DNA of 64,000 bases from Gnetum montanum (lineage: Eukaryota; Streptophyta; Gnetopsida; Gnetales; Gnetaceae), in contig MNCI01022611.1 of assembly GCA_015680685.1 (NCBI GenBank), positions 2,160,033 to 2,224,032 on the forward strand, written 5' to 3'. Below, in pieces: positions 44,834 through 56,603 of this stretch. Within the stretch, counting starts at the first letter, position 1. Every line of letters starts with the position of its first letter. The notes below the pieces were generated by a model that saw only the letters and a program-made list of their open reading frames with translations, was not told the origin of the DNA and ran no database searches. The position numbers and the translations under genes are program-made.

Positions 44834-47565
44834 TCATGTAGTTCCTAGAGGTGGTGGCTCCTTCATCGACTGCTTCCCTTTGTTGCTAGGCTTGTAAATT
44901 TGTAGCAATCAAGCAATGCCTACAATTTTTCCTCTTCCATCCTTGGGTCATGTACCATCTAGGCTATTGAATTAATGTATGCTAGCGTCAGTATGTCCTA
45001 AGGGCATGGCAATTGTGGAAACATCTTGTTCACCTTCACATACTAGGCCACAAATTACTGTCATTCTTTCTCAAAGGCCCTAGTTTTTTCTCTTAATTCT
45101 TGATAATTTGTTAATCTCTTAGCTAGGTCTAAGGCAACATCCCTCTATTCATGATAGCTAGCTTTAGTGACCTTTAATTTTGAGTTTGCCACATGGAGCT
45201 TTTGCAAAGTACCTTTTCTATTGGCAAACTCTTTTTTATACAATGCATAGGTGGTTGCTACTTGCTTCTCCAGCTCACTTCTAGGCTAGCTTACTATTAA
45301 CATGGCAAGGTTGGCATATTTGAGGCTAGCCAATGCCATGTACTCTTTTAAATCCTTAATTTGTAGGTCTTTATCTCACTTTCACTTGATAGACCAAAGC
45401 ATAGCTATCCAAGATGCGTTGCTAGTCGATATTTTGTATTGACGTGGCTTCAATGCTAGCTTTAGCCATCTAGATTTCCTTTTCATTTATTTTCTTATAC
45501 ATGCCTACTTGGTCATAGAAGTGTTCCTTCAGCTTTTCATGTTTCTTGACCTCATTTTTCAATGCACTAATTTCAATTGCTAACTTTTGTTGAATGGCAC
45601 GGACCTCCTCCATTGAGAGGATTCTATTTTTCCTAGCAATTTATTGATGTTTAGGTTGATCCTCACTAGTTGTTCTTGCAATTGGTAGACACTATCCTCT
45701 AAAATATTTTTTTCCCTTTCAATTGTAGTTAACATTGGATTTTCTACAGTGAGATACTTGTTTTCTTCTTGTGTGGTGGTTAGTGCCTTTTTGTAGACAT
45801 AGGTCTATGCTTCGGCTACAGAGGCATTCTAGACCACCTTTTCCTTCTCTTTCTCTATAGCTTTGTTTTCCTTAATCAACTTGGTTAGTTGTTCTATTTT
45901 GAATTGTTCCACTTGGTTAGGCGTAATAAATTGGGTAGGATCCCATCTTTTAACTCTTAGGGTAGACAACTCTTGTTGCAACCTATGCACTTCTACTTTT
46001 GTGTGCTTTGCCTTGGTTTCTGTGATGAATACTTTTCCTTTAGTGGCTATGAGGTTTGATTGTGCTACAGTGACATCACTAGGAATGTCAAACAAAGTAG
46101 TCATCACTTTTCCTATCTGAAGTAGTCAATCTAATATGTCCTCATGTGCCACAGGAGTCATCAAAGTCCCAGAGAGCATTTGAGCATCTCTAGTCCCCAT
46201 CAAATCTACTGGGAGCATGATAGGCACATTGAATAATTCCTTGATATGATTCGTTATTACTTTTACTATGCCTACTGCATCCTGATGTTGCATTACCATG
46301 ATTATGGCACCTTCTCCTATCTTGAGCATCACTTGGAAGGATGCGATGTTTCTAGAGATTTACCTAGACCATTGGGATTCTCCTATTGATTGCAAGGAAA
46401 TCTGCCCACTTTTCGAATCAGTTGAAATAGTGGGTTGTACAACATTATTGATTACTCTAAAAATATTAGACTCATCTCTACTTTCCCAACTAATGGCTTT
46501 AGAAATTTTCTATAGATGGCTCATTGAGGGTCTATAATCTTGAGGTGGTGGTAGTAGAGCTTATGTTTCAAGGTGTTGTTCAAGCACACGTCATATTTCT
46601 ATTTCTAGTTCTACTTCCTTTTCTGGTTCTTGTTCTTCACCAAGGTCTTTCCTTGGTGGTACAAGTTTGAGCAACTCTACAAATAAAGCATTCTAAGCCT
46701 TCTTGGGGATATCATTTGTGTACCCTAGGACTTCAGCATGCTTGCATAGTTTTCTAATTAGGCAATGGAATGGGAGTGTTGGCTTCCTTGCCTTTTTCTC
46801 CTTGAACTGCCTCTAAATTTTTGTGAAATAAAATTGAGGAAGGTTGGCCATGTATTTTTCCATTAAGATAGCACTTTCTCTGGCCACATATGTTGAGATC
46901 CTATTAAGTCCTTTGGTTGGGAAGAGATGATATGTGCCGATCTTGAAGTATGTCCTTTCCTCAAAAGTTAATTCATTATATCTTTTGTCCTCCTTATTGT
47001 ATGTCCATTTCAACCATAGCTTCTTAGTGTTGGGGTTAGACCCGGTGGATAGATGGGCTATCTTAGCCCCTTTGTTTGGAAAATTAAGAGCTACTATAAT
47101 TACCTTGACTGAGAGCAAGACATTGACGTCACAAATGTTGATAATGGTGCCTTCGTCTTTGTTGTGCCAAAATTGATGGGTCTTGCCAAGGTAACAGGCA
47201 CCACTATCTGAGAGAATAGGCCATAGTAGCGATGCCTAGAGTTGTGTCTAAATTGCTTCTAGGGAAAATTCCATGAATGGACTGAAGTTCATCTCCACGA
47301 TGACTATGGTCATTGTGGAATTTTCTTGGATGTTTGTAAGGCATTCAGGGGGCAATGTGAGACATTGTCCCTACACGAGAGTTGGTGGTTCTGCGACCTT
47401 TCCTTGGACCAATTATCCAGTAATAGGAACCTCTTGATGGATGCTAAAAGATTGGGCTTTCTATTCTTTAAGCTCTACCAGCTCACCTTGTTGTCCCCTA
47501 CCACCTCTTGGGCATTTGGGTGCTCTCTATGATGGTTCTCCTTGTGCTCCTCTTTTTGGGGTCAT
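44834..47565 (-). CDS. Extra ORF of unknown function with coiled coil (decayed)
   Basis: About 910 codons from the ATG at 47565 (MTPKRGAQGEP) to the stop at 44834-44836. The reading is broken by about ten or more stops or shifts, but long stretches stay open: 47118-46813 (TFEERTYFKIGTYHLFPTK), 46332-46126 (MLKIGEGAIIMVMQHQDAVG) and 46107-45829. The last looks like heptad-repeat coiled coil (VEVHRLQQELSTLRVK). The ORF sits between gag and the 3' LTR, where Athila elements keep an env-like gene, but I see no signal peptide or membrane segment. A homologue is in the next element (61885-64000). I do not recognise the family; it could be an env-like remnant or a captured host gene. Confidence 0.6.
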
Positions 47566-49506
47566 CTGCAATCAAGTAAAGATCAAGTGTTACTAAGGTG
47601 CTGATATTTACCATTAATGGATGTATACCATACTCATGACCTTATTTTCATTAAGTTCTTTAGTTTATATGATTGTAGAGTTAGAAACATTTTCAAGAAA
47701 AATCCCCAAAAAGTATTATCTTCTTTTATGACCCATCACAATTGGTTCCTTTTTCCCTATGTGTGGCTTATTATAATGGTTATGGTCCCTTGGATGAAAA
47801 GATTAAGGTTTTTGACATTACCACAATTTATTTTTTAGTATAACACTTATGGTTTTTAACATTCATACCCTTATAATATCCTTTAGGCGATAGCAAATTT
47901 TGGAAAAGTGGCACATGTTTCTCACGCAAGCACCCCCCCACGACTAACTTAAATAGTTCAGGGTCAGATAGGTTCAAACGATATGAGAATTAGAGTAGTA
48001 GAGAGCAAATATCACAAGTTGTAGTTGGTTGCATAGAGCTTTGAGTTACGAGAGAAAATGTGAAAAACTCCCCTAGCTACAAATGATGAGAATGAAGTTT
48101 GGGCACTATGGGGGTCATATATATAGGTTTTGTGCAACTTGATATCGAGTATCTGATGTTGTGTACCATCTAATATTGAGATCCATGAATAAGAATATCA
48201 TGGGGGTATTGAGCATAAGAAATTATGGTCTAGGGTTTTTTAGAAGGTTTTAGGTTAGGTCCATAGTTCTTAGGTAAGTAGGAGATTGTATGAAGGCATT
48301 AGAAGTGTGAGAAAGTGGAGTTGTTGATGTAAAAAGATTTGGAAGAAACAAGAAAAAGGGAATTTAAATTGAGGTTGTGGATGGATTAAGGAAAACTATG
48401 AAATTTAACAATTATGTTCTTGGAAGGTTAAGAATGATGTGGTTGTGTCAAACAAGTACAAGTCACAAAAGTTACACAAGTGAATCCTCCCCAAAGTAGG
48501 CTCTAGCATGTGATGCCCTTGTGTAACCACACCTAAAAATGTTTGTAGGAACTAAAGGGGTTGAATGAAATGCATACCTATGCATCAAAACACACATGTT
48601 AAAACCACCAATTTGAGATAATAACTCTAGATTGCATAAAACCACAAGTTAGGATCAGACGGATAGTGAGATGAGATGGGCTGTAGAAAGAATTACAAAA
48701 ATTAGAACATGAGGTGTCTTACCATAGGAACAATGAATCCTTGTGTGTTATTAATGGTTAAATAATAATGAGTCATTCTTTTCAAGATTCAAACCAAGTC
48801 CAAATTTCAGTGACATCACATCATTTCATCACATCGACGGACAACCATAAGACTATCATAGTTGCAAGGAGTAACATCACTTGGCATTTTGTCCAAGGGA
48901 GGAGCTTATTTATGGCACACATGTTTGTTTTTTATGGAAGTTTTGAGAAGCCACCAACCTACAAGCATGGATGCATGTCTTTCTAGTGGGACCCGTAGAA
49001 ATTATTCAATGCCTTTTGATGGTAGTCTTATTTCCATTTTTCATTAGATCTACAAGGATATAATTTGAACCTTAACAACATGATAGAACATAAAAAAGTG
49101 GCCAAATAGAATCCACAAATCCCCTTGATGTCACAGCCTTTACATTTCACCTTGGTTTTGCACTCTTCTATCCAAACATAATGATTATGAATTTATTTTT
49201 AGGTTGGAGGATGAAAAAGAATATCATTATGACCAAAGTAAGAACCTCTTATTAACGGAATGAGTGGATGGATGATGTGATCTCACTGTTCGAATAATTA
49301 GTCCTCTATGACTCAACAACATAGAGAAAACCTCACCTCAATGGGCAACAAGATCATTTTATTCACAAGTGAGATTACATAACAAAGAAAATGAAAACAA
49401 CAAAATAGAAAAAGTTGGAAGGAATTGAAAAAATTATATCAAGACATAAGAAATTAACAAAAAAGTGTAAAAAAAGAGAATGAAAAACACTTATGAATCC
49501 TGAAGA
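47566..49506 (-). other. 3' region of ORF-bearing element before the extra ORF
   Basis: Corresponds to the post-integrase region of the sister elements and keeps the PPT-like motifs (TAGTCATGGGGA near 49530, GTCGTGGGGGGG near 47940). Just before the extra ORF the minus strand reads CTTTACTTGATTGCAG, a good splice acceptor. Confidence 0.55.
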
Positions 49507-51990
49507 TTAGAATGGGGGATGTTCCCCATGACTAAAGATTTGGCCGTCACAAGGATTAATAAGCAGATAGATAGGATCCATGCATGTATAAAACATTGGT
49601 AACCATTCATTCCCTAGCCATTGGGTATTTTTTGGTGTTACTGTGGCTGGGTAGAAAAATTGTTGATTACACACCTGACTGTTAAATAGATGGTGGGTTA
49701 GGGTATGAGGTGTGTTAACATTGTGGATGCCTAGCCCACTATTGCATCCTTGATCATGATATGGTATGCATGGATTTGTTGGTCTCCCCACACTTCTAGA
49801 TTCATTGCTTGGGTTTGGAATTGAAGTAATGATGGATGGTGATCCTTGTGTAGGATCAGAGGATGGTGATGGTGAAAAGGGAGGCATTGCACCATATTAG
49901 CATTGTGCTAGTTTGGATGATGTGGTAGATCCATGAGTCTTTTGCTTTAGCTTATGACCTTTCCTAAAGAAGGGATGTTTTCGATGTGGCAATTGAGATC
50001 TACTAGTGTCAGCATGTCTATGCACATTTATAGCACAAGTGACATTTGTTTGTTGATATTGTGGTGCAAAACCTTCCTATGTCCTTGGTGGTGGCATGTG
50101 ATGAGATGGAGTATGAGAATATTGAGGGTAGGATGGATGGTAAGAGGCACGAGGTGGTGATCCCTCTAGGGATGTCATGGGTTGATGGTACTTGGGAGAG
50201 TGATAGTGGTGATTTGAAATAGAGGACATAGAACTAGTTGGAGAAACTGGGTGTTGAACATAATATCCATGTGGTTTCAGTTGACAGGAAGGATAGGGTT
50301 GATTTTATGGTGGCCTCCCCCACAACTATGGTTGTTTCCATTGTGGTTGATGATAGTGTTGAGGCTGGTGATAAGTTCCCCTAGGATGGTATGGTTAGTT
50401 GTGGGGTTGTCTATAATGACCTTGTGGAAGAAGAAATATCCTAGGCATGTGCTTCTATACAAACTTTGGATTTAAGGCACCTACTCAATACTCATGTAGA
50501 TGCAACAAGACTGGGCAATGACCTTTCTAATGGTCAAATATGTAGATCTCACATTCATTATCTTCATCTGTGGTTGAGTCTATAGCCTTACTTTCTTCAA
50601 AAAATTTTCTTGTTTGCTGAAAAGTGTTTCTAGCCATTTCTTGATTTTTTGTCCTTTGTTTATTATGATCACTTAGCTTGTTTTGCATGATCCTCTCCTT
50701 GACCATCTCAATAAGAGTTGTAATGTTTTCATATATCCATTTTGACATCCTATTAAACTTTGCTTTAAGTTCATCAATAGTCTATTGTATCAGCAAGGTT
50801 CATTGTGGGATCACCTTATCAAGAGTGGTTTCTTTCTCCTTATCATAGATATGGACCTCCTTTTGTTGAAGAGTTGGGCCCCACTGATATTTCTCGACAT
50901 TATCCCATTTACACATCTTTCCTTCTACTTTTTCCACATGCTCGATTGGCTCTCAAATCTGATGGGTTCGTAGCTCTTATAATTGACATGGGGCATACAT
51001 CCTAAGGGTCTCCCTCATTTCATTACAAGGCCCATCTATGATGTGAAAAATTTTCCTTTCCTTAGAGAAACCATGACCTAGGCATCTATTAATAGGGAAT
51101 AATATCTATCTAAGGCCATGTCCAAGGGTTCATATTGTTCTTACTTTCATCCTTGGTTCTGTCTCCTTAGGTTGGACACCCTTGCATAGGTTTGGTATTT
51201 CTCATTGAAGAGTTCCAGCATTGTGGACCATCATCAGATTGAATTTGGTTTCAATGATCTGTACCAGGCTTCAGCTCTATCGATTAGTATCCTAGGAAAG
51301 AGCTTAAGCTTTTGCCACCAACTTTCAATGTTGTAGAAAGCACAGGCATCACCGAGGGCTGGTAAACGATGTTGCGAATCAGAATCATAGCCTCTTACAA
51401 ATTTAGGAATATTATTCATATCAAGCCTAGGTAGGCTACTCTCTTTGTAATTCTTGCAAGATATCTTAACTACCTCTATGATCTGCATTAGGCTTTTAAT
51501 GGCCAACAAGGATTCATCATCATTAGATAGGTTGTGATGAGAATTTCTATTTGGTTGATTGTGATGATTTTATCTATGTTCATGTTGATGTCTTTGATTT
51601 CTCCCATGGATTCTATTTTTATTCCAACCTTCTAGTGGGGCTTTATCTCCATACCTACATTCATCTTCATTAGAACTAGACTTTGAAGGGGGAGAGGAAG
51701 ATGAGGAATTGGAAGGATTGCCATGGCTTCTATTGTGTTCCCTGGGGTCCTTTGATATATCATTTCTTAGTTTCAATGAGGTCTTAGTTCTTGAGGCCTC
51801 CCTTGGTTTAGGGCTTACTTCATCTCCTCCAAGGTTGTCTGCCTTAGGTGAATGTAGTCTTTGAGTGTTGCTAGGATGGTCATGAACATAAGAAACCCCT
51901 ACATAAGGTTGGTCACTCCAATTTTCCTCACCATATATCTCATTAGTTCTCCAATGAATGTTTTCATTATAGAGTGTATTATTGCTTCCT
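49507..51990 (-). pseudogene. Gag of ORF-bearing Athila-like element
   Basis: Pieces in order on the minus strand: DPREHNRSHGNPSNSSSS (51776-51570), LPRLDMNNIPKFVRGYD and WWQKLKLFPRILIDRAEAWY (51509-51234), TTLIEMVKERIMQ with a broken knuckle ECEIYIFDH (50748-50527), and a Pro-rich tail (49887-49507). It is clearly homologous to the gag genes at 8.1-10.5 and 32.2-34.2 kb but more decayed. Confidence 0.75.
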
Positions 51991-52110
51991 TATGAAAGAG
52001 ACATTGTTGTTGGCTTATGGTGTGTGTGAGTTAATATTTTTTGAAGGATATATTGTTAATGACTTTATAGTGATCATGTATGATATAACTAATCTAGATA
52101 ACTAGCATCA

Positions 52111-52128
52111 TCCCTAGCAGTGGTGCCA
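52111..52128 (-). promoter_or_regulatory. Primer binding site (tRNA-Asp type, mutated)
   Basis: TGGCACCACTGCTAGGGA on the minus strand, one base inside the 5' LTR. It is a decayed form of TGGCGCCATTGCCAGGGA. Confidence 0.8.
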
Positions 52129-52129
52129 T

Positions 52130-53012
52130 TGATGAGTAGCAAGGTATGCCTATACCCAACCATACAAGTCACAAGTGTTCATGCATGATCTGGTTGAATT
52201 TCATTGATGGAACTAGTTGTGGCATCTAGATTATTATGTTTTAATTGTAGTTCGCTATCTTCCCACTTGGACTAGTGGTAACTTTGTCACGTATGGTTTA
52301 GTCCAAAGTGAGGCATATGATATTGTCTAATTCTATGCTACTCCTAATGATGATAAAGAGATAAATTAATTAAGCTAATGAACAATGAAAAATAAGATCT
52401 AAACTAAACTATGTGTGATGAGTATCCATCCCCAGTCATTTGTACATGCCTTAGACTTCATATAACTACCACTGGGATTGCCAAGTGTACCTCACTAGGA
52501 GTGCCAAATGAGACACTGCTGGATTACCAAATACTTACACTTAAGCACTTGTGATTAAGTCATACTCATTTTGCTTAATGATAGGAATAGTAAATAGCAA
52601 TAAATGGAAACATTACTAAAGAAAATAGTAAATAATTAAATAATTAAAGTAATAATAAATCTAAGTGAATGTGATAATAATGGAAATAATCTCGATATTT
52701 ACTTCTAGTCATGTAACATGTCCAAGTACATCGCACTTGAACAAAGGTGGCATATGATTACAACACATCACACTACAGGCATTCATCGGGAATAATAGAA
52801 CTTGAATTTAGAAATCTAAGAAAGACTATAAAAAACTAAGAACTAAAACTATATCCCAACTGTGCATCCAAGTATTGTATTTATAGGCTTAACATGGAAG
52901 AGATGATATCAGATATCAAACATTATTTCTTGGGACCCAATATTGCATATCCAATCTTGGAGCCTCAATATCAGGTATCTAATATCGGTCTTGATATAAT
53001 GATGACTCATCA
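52130..53012 (-). repeat. 5' LTR of ORF-bearing Athila-like element
   Basis: Aligns end to end with 43765-44639. The TATA box is the complement of 52878-52885. The solo LTR at 57948-58813 belongs to the same family. Confidence 0.9.
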
Positions 53013-53280
53013 TAGCTCATGAAAAATCTAGTGCTTCAAGTATGGAGAATGGGAACACAAGTAATGAGAATGTTCACTTTATAAAACAGCCAAGGGCAAG
53101 GATGTACAAACCATGAAAGTTGAGGAGACATCAAGCCAAAATCTTTAGAGAGATAATTCTAATGCTCTAAAAATTGAGAATGTTTCTAAATTAAATTCTT
53201 ATGCATTCATGAGGAATGTGAATAGAGGAGATCATCCTAATAGAAAATTGTTATTTCAGACTAGGATAGATGTTTTCTTA
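53013..53280 (+). pseudogene. Gag of chromovirus-type element, second part (broken zinc knuckle)
   Basis: Resumes after the nested element with CFKYGEWEHK, two stops, then EC: a CCHC knuckle whose second Cys is Tyr. A tail follows with the words NSYAFMRNVNRGDH, which recall the NSCTFMKNVNVNQGN tail of the gag-only element. Confidence 0.7.
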
Positions 53281-53395
53281 GTAGGGTTATGAAAGATAAA
53301 GTGGTCAATCCATCAAAGATTGAAATTTGATGAAATATAGGTTTAAAATAAAATTTGAATAGTCTTGTCAAAGGAAAGAGATTACAGTGAAGTGG
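53281..53395 (+). repeat. Gag-derived duplicate segment in place of protease and RT
   Basis: About 110 bp resembling 43250-43360 of the same gag (shared runs such as AAAATAAAATTTGAATAGTC). It stands directly before the RNase H part, where protease and RT should be. Confidence 0.65.
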
Positions 53396-53800
53396 TGGTT
53401 GTAATTCTAGATTTTTAGAAGCTTTTTTAGGTAGTCGTAAACTCAAGTGGACTTGATATTAGTGGGGTATTTTTACAAGAAGGTAGACCTATTGCTTTCT
53501 TTTCGAAAAAGTTGAATGAGTCAAGGTAAAAATATAGTGTATATGAGAAGGAGTTATATACTATTCTTTAGCATTGGAGGCATTACTTGTTGCCTAAGGA
53601 GTTTACTTAGATGATGGATTTCAAAGAACTTTAATTTCTAAACTCTTAAAAGAAGTTGAGTGAAAAGCACATGAAGTGGGTTGCATAGTTACAGGAGTTC
53701 AATTTTGTGTTAAAGCACAAAAGCAAGAAAGCCAAGGTGGTGATAGATGCATTGTCTAGGATGCATGTGTTTAATTTCAGCGTACCTCATGTGGAAGATA
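53396..53800 (+). pseudogene. RNase H of chromovirus-type element
   Basis: Reads SSGLDISGVFLQEGRPIAFF, then YSVYEKELYTIL, HWRHYLLPKEF, MKWVA, LQEFNFVLKHKS and VVIDALSRM, with several stops. These are the ordered Ty3 RNase H blocks that close pol before integrase. Confidence 0.8.
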
Positions 53801-53924
53801 TGGGTGATTTTACTTCTTTATATGAGCATGATGATGATTTTGGGTAGGTTTGGAGGAGTCTCAAATAGCCATTGATGAGTAGGATAGACTAATGAAGGGA
53901 CTATCATATTTAAGATGAACTGTT

Positions 53925-54137
53925 ATTTAAAAATGAAAAGGTATGTGTTCCTAATTATGATTTTAGGAAAAATATTTTGTTTGAAAAGCATTATAGTGGT
54001 ATGGTGGGTTACTTGGGAAAGGATAAAACATTGGAACTTATGGGTAGGTACTATTTTTGGCTTGGTATGACAATTGAAGTTTCAAAATTTATGGAGTGTT
54101 TGACTTGTTAAAAGTTTAAAGGAGATAAAGGAGTGGA
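53925..54137 (+). pseudogene. Integrase zinc-binding domain of chromovirus-type element
   Basis: EKHYSGMVGYLGKDKTLELM, YYFWLGM and FMECLTC, the His2Cys2 pattern with the last Cys next to a stop. The reading is cut at 54137 by an inverted solo LTR and resumes at about 55127. Confidence 0.78.
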
Positions 54138-55121
54138 TGGATATTGGATTAGGTTTACTTACAAATAAATCACCTTCAAACACTAAATCTAGATATTATG
54201 CAAAGACAAAAATTTTTGCTAGAAAACAAGAAAAATAGCTATCTTTAATTAATTTATTAGAAGATTACGATAGGATTCCCAAGACCCACAACATCCAAAA
54301 CCTATCACCCTCAGTGATATTGTAGAGCATGAGGCTCTACAATCACATAATGGTTATTCTTAATACAATACACAATTCATAAAGAATCTCTTCCATAGCC
54401 TAGGACTTAGATCTTAACTCACAAGGAACACACAAGAGAATAGAGTGCATAGAACAACACACCACAAGTTGATCTTGGAGTTACAACCTCCAATTACACT
54501 CATTCACACTCTCTCACTTAGCTCTACATACTCAAGAGCCCTCCTTTCACTCATGGCCTATAACAATGGTGTATAGAATAATATTTATGCCAAACAAAAA
54601 AAATTAAAAAGCCTACTAACTGTTCCTAAACTTAACTTGAGGTTCTTTAGATGTTTCCTAAGTCTTCTCACCTTCTCCTTGGATGTTCCCACCCCTTTCC
54701 ATCTTCTTTTTGCTATTTTCCAAATTGGAACGGGTGTTTTTAGAAGTTTCCTTGATCATACTAGTTGTTTGTGACCTCTTGGAGATATCTCCTACAAAAT
54801 TCCAACTCTCAGGAAAGATGTCTCTTGTTTTTCTATGATGTCTTCTCTAGGGACAAGATGTTTTCTTCACTGGTAAGACATCTTGTCCTCAGGGGATATG
54901 TCTTGTTCCCCAAGATGGTTTCTTCTAAAATAAGATGTTTCTTTGGAGACTTATACCAAAAATTGCAAGACATCTTCTCATGTGTCCAAATGTCTCTTGT
55001 CAATTCCAAGCCTCTTCCAAGACATCTTTTAGTCTTCCAATATATCTTTTCTTCAAGCTTGAAAAAAACAAATACAAATATGTAGGGAAGAACAAGGAGG
55101 ATCAGAAGAGGTGTCCCTACA
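54138..55121 (-). mobile_element. Solo LTR of chromovirus family inserted in integrase
   Basis: In its own orientation it starts TGTAGGGACACCTCTTCTG and ends TCCAATATCCA. It aligns with 41622-42604, including AACCATTATGTGATTGTA and the AGATGTCT cluster (54780-55045 on the plus strand). It lies opposite to the host element. Flanks are GTGGA and CTAGA, a 3 of 5 match at best. An LTR with no interior is the usual product of LTR-LTR recombination. Confidence 0.8.
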
Positions 55122-55126
55122 CTAGA

Positions 55127-55520
55127 CATTATAGATCTTTACTAATTCCCAAGGAGGAAAGTGTTTCTATGGATTTTATGAGTTATATTCCAAAAACCAA
55201 GAGTGGAAATGATGCAATTTTTGTTGTTGTAGACCGATTCTCCAAGATGACATACTTCATTCCATTCAAGAAGATGAGTCATGCTTCTCATGTTGCAAAT
55301 TTGTTTTTCCAACATGTTATGAAGTTGTATGGAATTTCTTTGAATATTATTAATGACAAAGACTCCAAATTCACAAGTTACTTTTAGAGATCCCTTTGGA
55401 AAATTTTAGGTATAAAGTTGAATTTTTCTAGTGCATATCATTCACAATTTGATGGTGAAATAGAGGTGATGAATAAACCCTTACTAAACATATTGAGATG
55501 TTTGTGTGATGGACACAAAT
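55127..55520 (+). pseudogene. Integrase catalytic core of chromovirus-type element
   Basis: SVSMDFMSYIPKT opens the core. Catalytic residues are Asp in FVVVDRFSKM (55232-55234), Asp in INDKDSKF (55355-55357) and Glu in GEIEVMNK (55463-55465). The last two are 36 codons apart, the DD35E spacing. A stop lies just after FTSYF. Confidence 0.85.
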
Positions 55521-55724
55521 AGGTGAGAAAAATGGTTGTGTGATGTGGAGTTTTGTACAATAATTCTTTTCATGTTTCTATTTAAAAAAGCCCATGTGAG
55601 GTGAACTATGTGTTTTGTCCAAAGATGGTAGATGCTTTCAAGCGATTTGAGGATGAAGCTCAACTTATTACCAATTTTTTTGCAAGAGATTAGATATCTT
55701 CATGTATAAGTAAAATCAAATCTT

Positions 55725-56215
55725 ATGAAAAAGGCTAAAGAGAGAGTCCTCAAGAGGAATGAGAACAAACAAAAGCCAAATGTCTTTGTTGGTGATTTGG
55801 TTTGGACGCACTTGATGAATAAGCACTTCAAGGGTATTAACTTCTCCATGTTGAAAGCTAAGAAGATGGACCCTTTCAAAATCAAGAGTAAGATTAATGA
55901 TAATGCTTTTAAGATTGATTTACTAAATGATGTTGACATGTCTTTTGTGTTTAATATTTCATATCTTATGTACTATCATGGACTAATTAATGAGGTGATC
56001 ATACAAGGTAGCATAGATGAGTTGAAGGGGGTTGTTGATTAGTACAAGCCTTTAATATGAAGGAAGGAAATCGTACTTAAGAGGAGGGAAGCTTCTAGCA
56101 CTTGGGCAGTTAAGATGCATGAATATTTGATCCATTGGAAGGATCAATTTGTGGATGATGCTATATGGGTTCATGAGACCAAACTTTATGAGTGGGGGAT
56201 CACTTCAACCATACT
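55725..56215 (+). pseudogene. Integrase C-terminal domain with chromodomain-like end
   Basis: VGDLVWTHLMNKHFKG, then DPFKIKSKINDNAFKIDL and LMYYHG are the GPY/F-type C-terminal blocks (55785-55985). After a stop at about 56041, HEYLIHWKDQFVDDAIWVHE (about 56118-56177) resembles the core of a chromodomain. That places the element among chromoviruses, whose chromodomain guides integration to marked chromatin. Confidence 0.78.
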
Positions 56216-56259
56216 CCTTTGTTTACATGAGTTCACTTTTTGAAGGTTGGAAGAGTTGG

Positions 56260-56603
56260 TGTAGAGACACCTCTTCTAATCCCCTTGTTTTCCCCTACGT
56301 GTATGTTTTTTAGGTTTTGGGCTATGTGGAGATGTATTGAAGGTTAAGAATACATCTTAGTCAGGAGTGAAGTCTTCATAGAAGACATAATGGATGTGGC
56401 AAGAGACATCTTAGATTTGGAAGAGATGTATCTAGGAAGATGTCCCCTCAATAATGCAGATGTCTTGGGAAAAACATCTTTTTTGAAGACTCCATTCCTA
56501 ATAAAGACATCTCCTTGACCTTCAAGATGTATTTACAAGGCTTGAAACCTGCAAAACACACATGTAGAGAAAAAACAAGGGGATTGGAAGAGGTGTCCAT
56601 ACA
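56260..56603. repeat. Fold-back made of two inverted LTR 5' ends
   Basis: Left arm: TGTAGAGACACCTCTTC onward, in the place of the 3' LTR and after a purine-rich stretch. Right arm (about 56487-56603) is the reverse complement of an LTR 5' end, closing GGTGTCCATACA. Arms are about 115 bp, diverged, with a loop of roughly 110 bp. Confidence 0.8.

Larger units (their letters stand above)
43765..53012 (-). mobile_element. Athila-like element without pol, carrying a long extra ORF
   Basis: A 9.2-kb minus-strand element with 5' LTR 52130-53012, a tRNA-Asp-type primer site, decayed gag (about 49.5-52.0 kb), the conserved 3' region (47.6-49.5 kb), a long extra ORF (44834-47565), a purine tract and 3' LTR 43765-44639. 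The Pro-rich end of gag joins directly to the post-integrase region (SHGEHPPF, matching SHGRDGH in the element at 7169), so protease, RT, RNase H and integrase are gone. It splits the gag of the chromovirus-type element. Flanks CAACT and TAGCT match at 3 of 5. Confidence 0.85.
41622..56603 (+). mobile_element. Chromovirus-type Ty3 element, twice interrupted
   Basis: Plus-strand element with 5' LTR 41622-42604, tRNA-Met-type primer site, gag (split by the insertion 43765-53012), RNase H, integrase (split by a solo LTR 54138-55121), and a C-terminal chromodomain-like end. The 3' border is a fold-back of LTR 5' ends (56260-56603) in place of a full LTR. Protease and most of RT are missing. Without inserts it is about 4.75 kb. 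The integrase catalytic residues are still present, but stops are frequent. I found no convincing target duplication. Confidence 0.82.

Noticed and set aside
44637-44837. Hydrophobic minus-strand frame that could be an envelope membrane segment
   Set aside because: It starts just past the stop of the extra ORF, and the related element does not keep it. It is probably 3' untranslated sequence.
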